Assembly (NCBI GenBank): GCA_964528735.1
Contig: CAZGUV010000002.1
Coordinates: 19,898 to 83,897, forward strand
Source: CAYNND01 sp964528735
Lineage (GTDB): Bacteria; Patescibacteriota; Minisyncoccia; Phycocordibacterales; UBA2100
Length of the DNA stretch: 64,000 nucleotides
Reading direction: 5' to 3'
Below, one piece after another: positions 17,203-25,742 of the stretch. Every line of letters starts with the position of its first letter. The first letter of the stretch is position 1. The notes beneath the pieces were generated by a model. It worked only from the letters and a program-made list of their open reading frames with translations. It was not told where the DNA came from and ran no database searches. Made by a program: the position numbers and the translations under genes.

Positions 17203-18432
17203 CTACAGGGTGAATTGCCCCTCTTTATATAGTACCACCTCACTTCCATCATGCATGTGTGCAATGACAGTGCGTGGTGCAGTAGAAATGATATCGGTGT
17301 GAACAGACGAATCGTTGAAACCCAAATCCGCAAACTCCTCTTGTGTCATATCTGACAGCGCACCGGTGCATGTACTTTTGTATGCCATCCCAAGCGCTAT
17401 GTGAGTATTTCCATACGGTCCACCGATATTTTCATCGTAGAGTGTCTCCGCCATAAACTTCGTTATTCGCGAGGTACGTCTATCAGTGAGTGAAAATTCA
17501 CCAATCTTGTCAGCACCCGGAGTACGAATCATTTCCTTGAGAAGCTTTTCGTTCGTCTTTGCCGTTGCCTTCACTACTTTTCCATCTTTGAATGTTAGTT
17601 CAATACCAGTGATTCTGTTTCCATATCGATAGAGTGGTTGATTGAATCGAATCCAGCCGTTAGTGCCTCTCCAGTCCGGTGATGTAAATATTTCAAAGCT
17701 TGGAATATTTGCACCACTTCCGCCAAGCCACGCACGCTTTTTCCCGAGTGAAATCCAAAGATCCACGTCTTTACCCACCATGTGAAGCTTGTCGATGTTG
17801 TGAGAGATTGCGTTAAGTTTGCCGCGCGCTCCTTCAATCATATTGAAGACCTTCTTCCACTCTTTAATCGGATCTTTTTTGTCCAAGAAGCATGCCTTTA
17901 TGATTTGGTCCCAGTACTGCTTGTGAGTCATTCCTGCCTCCTTCGCCATACCTTCGGTACCAAAAAGTGCGATAGTCCATGAAAACTTACCTTTCAACTC
18001 TTTCTCACTCTCCCAATCACGAAACTGCTTCCATGCCTTACCGCGTCGCATGATTTTTTTCGGGTCTATACCTTTGAGCTCATGAGGATCCTTGTGCGCA
18101 AGGATGTGTATTGAATGATCGATTTCATCGACAAGACCTTTTACGTAGCGAGCCGGAAACCAATCAATCTGCTCGTCATTTGCAAGCATGAAAAACTCGC
18201 GGGTGCCTGAGCGTCTACTTGCGGTGCCGTCAGGAAGAAAGTTTGGGATGACATGTCCTCCTGCCCTAATTATTTCGTTCCGTACCTCGACAAACAAATC
18301 GCGCGCTGCCTCCGGTGCATTGAGGTGCACCACTTCCCCCTTTCGTATTCCTGATCCGCCATTGAGTGCAAAGCGAACAAGTACTTTCGCGTAACGTTGC
18401 AAAATAAGTCTACTCGGTGTGTACGTAGCCAT
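17203..18432 (-). CDS. M29 family aminopeptidase
   Basis: The 409-residue thermophilic-type metallo-aminopeptidase contains GANIPSFEIFTSPDWRGTNG and GEFSLTDRRTSRITKFMAETLYDENIGG, then HIALGMAY and NDSSVHTDII, which hold the Glu/His/Asp metal ligands of M29 enzymes. No signal peptide is present, so it is cytoplasmic and probably recycles peptides to amino acids. It sits two bases from scpA and two from aspS, in one long minus-strand run. Confidence 0.88.
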   Translation of the reverse strand: MATYTPSRLILQRYAKVLVRFALNGGSGIRKGEVVHLNAPEAARDLFVEVRNEIIRAGGHVIPNFLPDGTASRRSGTREFFMLANDEQIDWFPARYVKGLVDEIDHSIHILAHKDPHELKGIDPKKIMRRGKAWKQFRDWESEKELKGKFSWTIALFGTEGMAKEAGMTHKQYWDQIIKACFLDKKDPIKEWKKVFNMIEGARGKLNAISHNIDKLHMVGKDVDLWISLGKKRAWLGGSGANIPSFEIFTSPDWRGTNGWIRFNQPLYRYGNRITGIELTFKDGKVVKATAKTNEKLLKEMIRTPGADKIGEFSLTDRRTSRITKFMAETLYDENIGGPYGNTHIALGMAYKSTCTGALSDMTQEEFADLGFNDSSVHTDIISTAPRTVIAHMHDGSEVVLYKEGQFTL

Positions 18433-18434
18433 GG

Positions 18435-19781
18435 TTATTCGGTTATTTCTGCGTTAAGTCGTTTGTCGATTCGAGTCATATCTCGAGGGAATGCTGATGC
18501 CTCTTTTACGTTTTTTAGCTCGAGCATGCGAGCAGTGAATCGCTCGAGTCCTGTTGAGCATCCACCATGTGGAGGCATGCCTGATTTGAATGCCTCGAGA
18601 TAGAATGTGAACTTTTCTGGATCCATGCCCCGCTCCTTTATTCTTCCAACCAGCTCTTCATATTCATGAATTCGCTGTGAACCACTGTTTATCTCGAGTC
18701 CCCTGAAGAGCAAATCAAAACTCTTTGAGAATCCAGGACGTGCGTCATCAGCGTACGTATAAAATGCTCGCTTCTTTGTTGGGAAATGTGTAATAAACAC
18801 AAAGTCCGTGCCTTTTTCACGCGCTGACCACTCACAGATGAGTCGTTCGTGCTCTGGTTCCATATCTGGTTCGCCTACACAGGTAAGGTTGTACTCCTTT
18901 TCGAGGATTTCTTGTGCTTCGGTAAGAGTGAGTTGTACAAACGACTCCCCCAAAAGTGGTACTGTTGTACCCATTCGTGCAAAGAGTGGTGCATGCTTCT
19001 TTTCTACCTCAATCACTACTGAACGCACAACTTTTTCAAGCATCGCCATTACTTCAGTGTGGTCATCAATAAAGCCCATTTCAAAATCCATCTGTGTAAG
19101 TTCACTCAGGTGACGTGTGGTTGCTGATTTTTCTGCTCGGAAGATTTTTGCAATAGTGAATGATCGCTCGAATGGCCCCACCATAATCTGTTTGTAGAAT
19201 TGTGGACTTGTCGCAAGGTATGCGTCGTGATCATTGTAGTAGTGCACTTTGAAAACAGCAGAACCTCCTTCAGCGTCACCACCAACAAGCGCAGGAGCTT
19301 GGAATTCGGTGAACCCTTCAGTGCGGAGTGTTTCTCTGTATGTGTTCACAATCGTGCCTTGGACAGTGAAAATATCTCGAGCGCGCTGTTGGCGAAGTGT
19401 GAGTGGCAAATGGTCAAAATAGGTCTCAATGTTTACATCGGCTTCAATCTCAAATGGAAGCTCATGCGCTGTTCCAAGGACAGTGAGGCTCTGAATTTGC
19501 AATTCGAGTGTACCGTTCATCTCTTCAGGCTTCTTTGTTTTTTCACCTCGCTCAACAACGGTACCGGTTATAGATACCGGACTTTGAATCCGAGCCTTGT
19601 CTGTTGATGCAAAAGCCTCTGCAGCGCTTGCATGTACAACTGCCTGAATAATACCTGTTCTATCACGGACGACTAAAAAGATAAGTTTGCCATGGTCACG
19701 CCTGATATCTACCATGCCCGCTACCGTAACAGTCTCACCTATGTGTGCGGTAAGTTCTCCTAAAAGTGTTCTGTCTTTCAT
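18435..19781 (-). CDS. aspS: Aspartyl-tRNA synthetase, archaeal type (possibly non-discriminating)
   Basis: A class IIb synthetase of 448 residues, far shorter than the roughly 590-residue bacterial AspRS because the GAD insertion is missing. The OB-fold (about 15-105) is followed by TSPQFYKQIMVGPFERSFTIAKIFRAE, TRHLSELTQMDFEMGFI and, in motif 3, GLERF with the arginine. This pattern is the archaeal/eukaryal AspRS branch, often non-discriminating and used with GatCAB to make Asn-tRNA. No gatABC genes are visible here, so that is unproven. Confidence 0.88.
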   Translation of the reverse strand: MKDRTLLGELTAHIGETVTVAGMVDIRRDHGKLIFLVVRDRTGIIQAVVHASAAEAFASTDKARIQSPVSITGTVVERGEKTKKPEEMNGTLELQIQSLTVLGTAHELPFEIEADVNIETYFDHLPLTLRQQRARDIFTVQGTIVNTYRETLRTEGFTEFQAPALVGGDAEGGSAVFKVHYYNDHDAYLATSPQFYKQIMVGPFERSFTIAKIFRAEKSATTRHLSELTQMDFEMGFIDDHTEVMAMLEKVVRSVVIEVEKKHAPLFARMGTTVPLLGESFVQLTLTEAQEILEKEYNLTCVGEPDMEPEHERLICEWSAREKGTDFVFITHFPTKKRAFYTYADDARPGFSKSFDLLFRGLEINSGSQRIHEYEELVGRIKERGMDPEKFTFYLEAFKSGMPPHGGCSTGLERFTARMLELKNVKEASAFPRDMTRIDKRLNAEITE

Positions 19782-19895
19782 ATTAAAGTATTGTTTCTGT
19801 AATAAATGTACTATGCGATTGTGTATGAAGTATATGCCGTTGAAACGGCATTTGTGTTGCGATTGGTTGAAGTTAAGACTCGCATACTCATAACG

Positions 19896-20915
19896 CTAGT
19901 ATATCTTAAAACCAAATGCAGTACGAACTTCGGTGAGCGAATCTGCTGCTATAGAACGTGCCTTCTCAGTGCCCTCTCTCAGTATTCTTTTTACCTCTCC
20001 AGGGTTTGATTCATAATATCGTCTTCGTTCACGAATCGGCTCAAGAAATTCATTCATAACCCCAACCAAGTAGCGCTTTACTTCCATGTCTCCCACAGCG
20101 CCCTCTCGATACCTTGTTTTAAAGGTCTCGATTGCTTCTTTGTGTGTGTCTCGCCCGAATGTGTCTAGGTACATGAACACTGGGTTTCCTTCAACTGTCC
20201 CAGGGTCTGTCGCACGAATTCTTTTAGGATCTGTGTACATACTCATAATCTTCTTTTCAACATCCTCTGGTGACTCACCAAGGAAGATGGTGTTGCCGAC
20301 GCTTTTACTCATTTTCGGACTTCCGTCAGTGCCGACCAGCTTTCCGACTCTTCCTACAAGCCCCTCTGGCTCAGGGAAGATAGTTTTCCCTGCGTGAGTA
20401 TTTATATCGCGTGCAATCTCTCGTGATTGCTCAAGGTGTGCGAGTTGGTCAACACCTACAGGGACAAGGTCGCCTTTCACGCACAGAATATCAGCCGCCT
20501 GGTATATCGGGTAGTTAACAAAACCGAGAGAGTACACATCACCCAGTCCTTTTATTTTGATTTCATCCTTGATGGTTGGATTTCGAAGTGCCGTTGCATG
20601 AGTGACATACATGCTGAAAAATGCGGCGAGCTCATATATTTCTGGTACTCCTGATTCTGCAAAAATAGTAACTTTCTCTGGATCAAGACCGACAGCGAGG
20701 TTATCGGTTGTTGTTTCAAGAAGGTACTCGCCAACTTTCTGAGGCTCTTTGTGCAAGGTCGTTAGCGCATGCAAATCAGCCTCGATAATAAAGGTCTCGT
20801 ATTGATCTTGAAGTTTTACTCGGTTTTCAAGTGTACCTACGTAGTGCCCGATGTGGAGCTTCCCGGTAGGTGTGTCACCAGTTAATATCCGCTTTTTTTT
20901 CTGTGCATCTGTCAT
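19896..20915 (-). CDS. trpS: Tryptophanyl-tRNA synthetase
   Basis: A class I synthetase of 339 residues from ATG 20915; the longer frame adds eight unconserved residues. DTPTGKLHIGHYVGTL has the HIGH motif and GSPKMSKSVGNTIFL the KMSKS loop. YQAADILCVKGDLVPVGVDQLAHLE is the TrpRS adenylate/tryptophan site. The C-terminal anticodon domain is present. A 114-bp spacer with a small ATGCCGT/ACGGCAT hairpin (19834-19851) separates it from aspS. Confidence 0.93.
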   Translation of the reverse strand: MTDAQKKKRILTGDTPTGKLHIGHYVGTLENRVKLQDQYETFIIEADLHALTTLHKEPQKVGEYLLETTTDNLAVGLDPEKVTIFAESGVPEIYELAAFFSMYVTHATALRNPTIKDEIKIKGLGDVYSLGFVNYPIYQAADILCVKGDLVPVGVDQLAHLEQSREIARDINTHAGKTIFPEPEGLVGRVGKLVGTDGSPKMSKSVGNTIFLGESPEDVEKKIMSMYTDPKRIRATDPGTVEGNPVFMYLDTFGRDTHKEAIETFKTRYREGAVGDMEVKRYLVGVMNEFLEPIRERRRYYESNPGEVKRILREGTEKARSIAADSLTEVRTAFGFKIY

Positions 20916-20954
20916 CTTGCAAATAGTACCAGAAAACACACTATCTGCACGGTC

Positions 20955-22613
20955 TTATTGTGGTATGACAAGTGGTATTTCGGCGATAAATGTTGAGCCT
21001 TGTCCTTCCCCGGCCGATTCTGCCCACACCCTTCCCTTATGTGCCTCGATCATCTGCTTAGCCACGTATAATCCAAGCCCAGTACCAGAAACGTTAACCC
21101 CAGCAGCACCTCGTGCTCTGACAAATTTATCAAATAATTTGCCTATCTCATCAGCCGGTATTCCAACACCGGTATCAGATATGAGCACTCTGACTGATGA
21201 ATCAACACGTTGAGCGCGAATGGTCACCGAACCTTCACGGGTGTACTTGATTGAGTTGTCGACGAGATTGCTTATCACATGCTTGAGTTTGCCGTAATCA
21301 GCACGCACCATAAAGGCTTCCTCGGGCATTTCGTAATGAAGTGCGAGCCCTTTTCGTTCCGCGCCTGAACGGAGCTCTTCGTACACCTCCTTAGCGAGTG
21401 TACGTATATCGAAATCAGTCATGTCGTACACCATTCTTCCTTGTTCAATACGAGAGACACTCAAAAAGTCCTCAATCGTACCATTCATCAACATTCCAGA
21501 TTGCAGCACCTTTCGCAAAACCTCTTGAGTCTTCTCAGTGATAGGTCCAAATGAACCGCCAAGTATAAGTGAGGTGTATCCATTCATAGCACCGAGTGGG
21601 GTCCGAAGTTGGTGTGTAGCAATCGAGAGGAATTCTGATTTCTGGGCACTGAGAGCGGCAAGCTGTGCATTCGCAGACTCGAGCTCTTTTGCGAGTTGTT
21701 CGGCGAGCTCACGAGTACGGACTTCTTTCGCAACGCTGAGTATGAAGAAGGCGCCTGATGCGATGAGCACTATGGTCAATACAAGTCCAAAGATTTTACC
21801 TTCAACTGTCTCATTGGTTACCGCAGCGAGAGTTGAAAGGAGTGCCATAAACAACACGAGCAATTCTGCAGACACTACTCTGATGTCAAAGAGTCTATGT
21901 TTGAACATTCCGTATGTCATAGTGAATGTCGAGAACAAAACCGCAAAAGGTCCAAACCAGTTCATTCCCGAAACGCCCATGAGTGGCAAAATGAGATTTG
22001 AAAAAACTCCGGCAACTACAGGCACACCAGTTCCTACGAATATATACAGGAGCTGGAGTTTGGTTTGCGCATCTGCCTCGTCTCGGTAACGTATCCACAG
22101 AAATCTATAGAGCAAGCCAAACGCGACACAGAGATAGAGTCCAAATGCGATGTGCGATGCAGGCAGAATTGACATAAGTGGCGTACCGTCAGCAGCAACA
22201 TTCAAATCGCGCAAGAAAAGAGGCGAGAAAATCATCGTTTCTATAGAGAATGTTACAAAAAGTATTATTTGATTTGTTCGTTTCGAAACTATTTCTTGGG
22301 TTGCCTTAAATGTGCTGACGAATGCGTAAAATGCGAGCGGAATGAGTGCCGCAGAGGCGAATGCAAACTGTGCACAAAACCATGCAAGTTTGTAGGTAGG
22401 AATATAACCGCTTCTCAAGAGAAACAACGACATCCCCCAAGAAGTGGTGACTGCAGTAAGTAAGAAGAAGTAGTAACTGCTTCGCGCCTGTCTGTCTTGT
22501 GAAAATACGAAGAGTCCCAAAATGATATTGAGAAGCATTGCACCACCTACTCCAAGGAGCGAGTAAGAATCAGAAAGCATTTCAAAACCTATAGGTGCGA
22601 CACCAATATCCAT
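20955..22613 (-). CDS. Membrane sensor histidine kinase, 7TM-type input
   Basis: A 552-residue kinase from ATG 22613 (a TTG at 22631 is the only longer start and would overlap the upstream gene). Residues about 15-290 hold eight or nine hydrophobic helices, like the HisKA_7TM/LuxQ-style integral sensor. SEFLSIATHQLRTPLGAMN carries the phospho-accepting His (His334), followed by HATPase boxes LVDNSIKYTREG (N), ISDTGVGIPADEIG (G1) and GTGLGLYVAKQMIEAH (G2). No response regulator is encoded nearby, so the partner is elsewhere. It lies four bases after the acyltransferase gene, which suggests a lipid-like ligand. Confidence 0.9.
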   Translation of the reverse strand: MDIGVAPIGFEMLSDSYSLLGVGGAMLLNIILGLFVFSQDRQARSSYYFFLLTAVTTSWGMSLFLLRSGYIPTYKLAWFCAQFAFASAALIPLAFYAFVSTFKATQEIVSKRTNQIILFVTFSIETMIFSPLFLRDLNVAADGTPLMSILPASHIAFGLYLCVAFGLLYRFLWIRYRDEADAQTKLQLLYIFVGTGVPVVAGVFSNLILPLMGVSGMNWFGPFAVLFSTFTMTYGMFKHRLFDIRVVSAELLVLFMALLSTLAAVTNETVEGKIFGLVLTIVLIASGAFFILSVAKEVRTRELAEQLAKELESANAQLAALSAQKSEFLSIATHQLRTPLGAMNGYTSLILGGSFGPITEKTQEVLRKVLQSGMLMNGTIEDFLSVSRIEQGRMVYDMTDFDIRTLAKEVYEELRSGAERKGLALHYEMPEEAFMVRADYGKLKHVISNLVDNSIKYTREGSVTIRAQRVDSSVRVLISDTGVGIPADEIGKLFDKFVRARGAAGVNVSGTGLGLYVAKQMIEAHKGRVWAESAGEGQGSTFIAEIPLVIPQ

Positions 22614-22617
22614 CCTG

Positions 22618-23364
22618 CTATAATACACCAAGAGTTGAAAGGAACTTTCGGTACAGTGTATTTCTCAGTGTATAGTTCGTACCGCTCTGTTCAAAGAGAG
22701 AGGTGTTTCGAAGTACCTCATGCAAAAATGTCGCTATATCGGTGACGTGGAAAAAGCATGGTACTGGTACGTCGTCCGGCTGATTGTAGAAGTATGGAGC
22801 CATCATTCCATCTTTTGGGTATGCGCATGAAAAATCTTGGAGCGAAGTGAATGGCATGCGCAACAACCGTAACTTTCCGATAAGTTTTGACTTTATGTAC
22901 GCACATCCAACATCAAAACCTTCCTTTTGCGCGTAAGTAAGTGCGACATCTGCAAGAAAAAGCATCAGCACATTTCTCGGAATAAATGAATCCTCTTTTG
23001 TTCGCTCGACAACAAGACGACTTAACTCACCCATTTTTTTCGCGCTATTGAATTGTTCAGGTGTGTTGAAAGTAAATGTTTTGAAAAGTGGTAGAGGCGA
23101 GGTATGCAGAAGTCTCATGGAGCCAAGCAGGCGTCCGTCAAGTGAAATGCCTACATACGTTGCAATCGAGGGCGTATCGTGTGCATCAGTATCTTCTGAG
23201 AGTGCTCCTGCTTGAGCAGGGTCAAAATACTTGTATTTGTTGTATATGCGCAGGCGTTGCTCAAACATCTGCTTCTGCATTTCCTTACTGGTGATGAGTC
23301 CGCATGAGAGGATGCGAGCATTCCCATTCTCGTCCTGAAGTGTAAGTGTTTGAATGATGTCCAT
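22618..23364 (-). CDS. FeeM/LuxI-like N-acyltransferase (GNAT fold)
   Basis: The 248-residue protein is similar in pattern to the autoinducer-synthase/N-acyl amino acid synthase branch of GNATs. MFEQRLRIYNKYKYF (33-47) matches the N-terminal R-x-x-vF/Y block, LGSMRLL the central strand, and MGELSRLVVER (111-121) the E-x-S-R catalytic signature with Glu113 and Arg116. The region KLRLLRMPFTSL fits the acyl-carrier side. Such enzymes join an acyl chain to an amino acid or homoserine-lactone precursor. PlsC-like and kinase neighbours at 3-4 base spacing suggest one pathway. Substrate and product are inference. Confidence 0.65.
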   Translation of the reverse strand: MDIIQTLTLQDENGNARILSCGLITSKEMQKQMFEQRLRIYNKYKYFDPAQAGALSEDTDAHDTPSIATYVGISLDGRLLGSMRLLHTSPLPLFKTFTFNTPEQFNSAKKMGELSRLVVERTKEDSFIPRNVLMLFLADVALTYAQKEGFDVGCAYIKSKLIGKLRLLRMPFTSLQDFSCAYPKDGMMAPYFYNQPDDVPVPCFFHVTDIATFLHEVLRNTSLFEQSGTNYTLRNTLYRKFLSTLGVL

Positions 23365-23367
23365 ATC

Positions 23368-24051
23368 TTATTTTGTTCTGTTCATAATATCCTTCGCGAT
23401 TTCCTTACAGACAGAAACATCTGTAGCGTCGTGAGAGTCGTACCGTACAGGCTCATGGTATGTAATTGTCATACGAATATCTCCTTTCACAAACGATGGT
23501 GGCTCATGAACATGAGTGCGTGTTATCTGCACTGGAATGACAACGCAACCTGTTTGAGCTGCAAGGTAACCAACCCCACCTCCTGGCTCCGGCTTTTTCC
23601 GTTTGATGCCTCCTTCTGGGAAAATGCATAGTGACCACCCTCGCTCAAGTATTTCCTTATGTGCCCCAAGAGACTGTGCATAGTCCCCTGTTCCTCGTAT
23701 TAAAGGAAATGACCCCCACAAAGTGAAAAAAAGTCTTGAGTTGTAAAAGAAATTTCTCCATCCATAGTTATCACTCTGAAACTCTTTGACCGGTGCTGAT
23801 ACATAAAACATCGGAAAACGTTTGGTGTATGGTTTGACGCCTGAAAGTACAATAATAGGATCAAATTCACTGACGTGAGTGCAACAAAAAATCACACCCG
23901 TGTTGTGTTGGTGTGCAAGTTTCTGTGCTGACCGAACATTATCCTCGCCGGTCACCTTCAGTGACAAAAAGACGTGTAGCGCGAGCCTGCCTGGGTACCA
24001 TGCTATGAGCTGGAGTATGGTTGGAAAGACTCTGTGGTACCACGAAATCAC
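23368..24051 (-). CDS. PlsC-type glycerophospholipid acyltransferase
   Basis: A 227-residue LPLAT-family enzyme with the catalytic H-x4-D motif (His59...Asp64 in CTHVSEFDP), RNFFYNSRLFFTLWGSFPLIRG as the second block, and FPEGGIKR as the acceptor-binding motif. A hydrophobic N-terminal helix (about 8-30) would hold it on the membrane. Start is GTG at 24051. It may acylate lysophosphatidate, or supply/modify the acyl group for the FeeM-like enzyme next door, as PlsC homologues do in fee-type clusters. Confidence 0.8.
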   Translation of the reverse strand: MISWYHRVFPTILQLIAWYPGRLALHVFLSLKVTGEDNVRSAQKLAHQHNTGVIFCCTHVSEFDPIIVLSGVKPYTKRFPMFYVSAPVKEFQSDNYGWRNFFYNSRLFFTLWGSFPLIRGTGDYAQSLGAHKEILERGWSLCIFPEGGIKRKKPEPGGGVGYLAAQTGCVVIPVQITRTHVHEPPSFVKGDIRMTITYHEPVRYDSHDATDVSVCKEIAKDIMNRTK

Positions 24052-24067
24052 AATGGAAAGAAGTATC

Positions 24068-24553
24068 TCACACCTTTCTTGAAAAAGCGATTGCGGTTAT
24101 ACCAAGAAGCAAAACAAAAAGAAGTGAAGCTTCACCGTTTACAAATTGTCCCAAAAATGGGCCAAAAGTGAATACCGAACTCATTGGTATCACTCGTGTT
24201 ACAACGTATGCTGAAAGAAGTGCGATTCCCGTTGCTGCCATCGCTACTTTCGGCATACGCTTGGTATCATCAAGTCCTGAAGTCGAATGGCGCACTGCCC
24301 AAAAAGAAAAGACAAACATGAGGATGAAGAAAGTCAGCTCTATAGGAACTGGTAGGATTGCGAGAAGCATTTGAACAAATTGAGGGACAAGGAGTTTCCC
24401 AGCAGAAAGTGTTGAAAGAAATGAGGCAATAACGAGTGCAAGTCCAACTTCGGAGACAACTTGCACCCCTCGAAGAAGTCCAGCGCCCAGCGCACATGCA
24501 AACACGATTGCGAGGAAAATAAAATCAGAAGATATACCAGACAAAATATCCAT
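24068..24553 (-). CDS. Multi-helix membrane protein of the acyltransferase operon
   Basis: The 161-residue protein has four or five hydrophobic segments (FIFLAIVFACALGAGLLRG, LALVIASFLSTLSA, LTFFILMFVFSFWAV, VAMAATGIALLSAYVV, LLFVLLLGITAIAF). It somewhat recalls CvpA-like proteins but no family is certain. It sits 16 bases before the PlsC-like gene and could be a transporter or scaffold for that pathway. Confidence 0.55.
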   Translation of the reverse strand: MDILSGISSDFIFLAIVFACALGAGLLRGVQVVSEVGLALVIASFLSTLSAGKLLVPQFVQMLLAILPVPIELTFFILMFVFSFWAVRHSTSGLDDTKRMPKVAMAATGIALLSAYVVTRVIPMSSVFTFGPFLGQFVNGEASLLFVLLLGITAIAFSRKV

Positions 24554-24596
24554 TCACAAAGTATATAGTACTTTTAGATAAGACAAAGACAGAAAA

Positions 24597-25700
24597 TCAC
24601 AATCCTTCTTTTCGTAGCTCAGAAATGAGTTCTTTCGCGTGCTTAGAAAGTTTTTTGGGAATCTCAACTGCGATTACCGCGATAAGGTCACCCCGCGTAT
24701 TGCGTGATGGAAAGCCTTTTCCTTTTATTCGAACTACGTCTCCATGTGAAGCGCCAGCGTGTACTTGTACAATCACATCTCCATCTGGTGATGGGATGTT
24801 GTATTCATGTCCAAGCAATGCATCAGTCAGCTTTACAGATAGTTGGTAGACAATGTCACTGCCCACGCGCTCAAAACGAGGGTCTGGCTTTACATGAATT
24901 TTTATATAGAGATCACCATGGACTCCACCAGAGATTGCCTCACCTTTTCCAGTCATTCGCAATACCTCGCCATCATTGATGCCACCCGGGACTGCAATTT
25001 TGATCTCTTCTTGTTGTTTGAACACTTTTTGACCCTTACAGGTTGTGCACTTGTCTTTTGGTATGCTCCCGAGCCCATCACATGCATCGCATGTTCGAAG
25101 TTGCGTAAAGACACCAAGAAGTGAGCGCTTTGTCTCTTTTATCTGTCCATTGCTGTTACATGTTGTGCATTGAACAGTTGCAGAGCCTTTCCCACCGCTT
25201 CCTTTGCATTCACCACACTGTGCGATTTTGTTAAGCAGGACAGTACGCTCTGCGCCAAAAACTGAATCCTTAAAAGTGATTTCTATATCGATCGAAATAT
25301 CTCGCCCTCGTTTCTGTGCTTTGCGACCCTGATTACGTGTGCCTGCGCCAAAAAATTCACCAAATATGTCACCCAAATCAAACTCGACGCCATTTGCTGA
25401 GAACGAACCATTGAAACCTTGTCCAGTGAACTGTGAAAAATCAAAACCGTCGAAGCCAGTAAATCCTCCCCCTTGTGGACCGGCACCATTAAATGTCTGT
25501 CCATACGTGTCATATTCTGCCCTTCTCTTTTTATCAGAAAGTACAGAGTATGCCTCACTCACTTCCTTAAACTTTCTCTCATCACCACCTGCCTTGTCTG
25601 GATGGTATTGCTGCGCAAGTTTTCTAAATGCTTTTTTTATTTCATCTTCGCTGGCGCTCTTTCGAACACCCAAAATGTCATAGTAGTTCTTTGAGTTCAT
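24597..25700 (-). CDS. dnaJ: Chaperone protein DnaJ
   Basis: A type I J-protein of 367 residues. The J domain (about 4-70) has the HPD motif (QYHPDKAGG), followed by a Gly/Phe-rich linker and four zinc-finger repeats (CGECKGSG, CTTCNSNG, CDACDGLG, CTTCKGQK; the last lacks its usual second glycine). The C-terminal peptide-binding barrels include HGDLYIKIHVKPDPRFERVGSD. It delivers clients to DnaK and stimulates its ATPase. Unlike many bacteria, it is not adjacent to dnaK. Confidence 0.94.
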   Translation of the reverse strand: MNSKNYYDILGVRKSASEDEIKKAFRKLAQQYHPDKAGGDERKFKEVSEAYSVLSDKKRRAEYDTYGQTFNGAGPQGGGFTGFDGFDFSQFTGQGFNGSFSANGVEFDLGDIFGEFFGAGTRNQGRKAQKRGRDISIDIEITFKDSVFGAERTVLLNKIAQCGECKGSGGKGSATVQCTTCNSNGQIKETKRSLLGVFTQLRTCDACDGLGSIPKDKCTTCKGQKVFKQQEEIKIAVPGGINDGEVLRMTGKGEAISGGVHGDLYIKIHVKPDPRFERVGSDIVYQLSVKLTDALLGHEYNIPSPDGDVIVQVHAGASHGDVVRIKGKGFPSRNTRGDLIAVIAVEIPKKLSKHAKELISELRKEGL

Positions 25701-25742
25701 GTACGTATTATATGCACTCTGACGTCTGGTGCAATGGTGCTG

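Noticed and set aside
19834..19851. Terminator after trpS
   Set aside because: The 7-bp hairpin has no T run on either strand, so it was not called.
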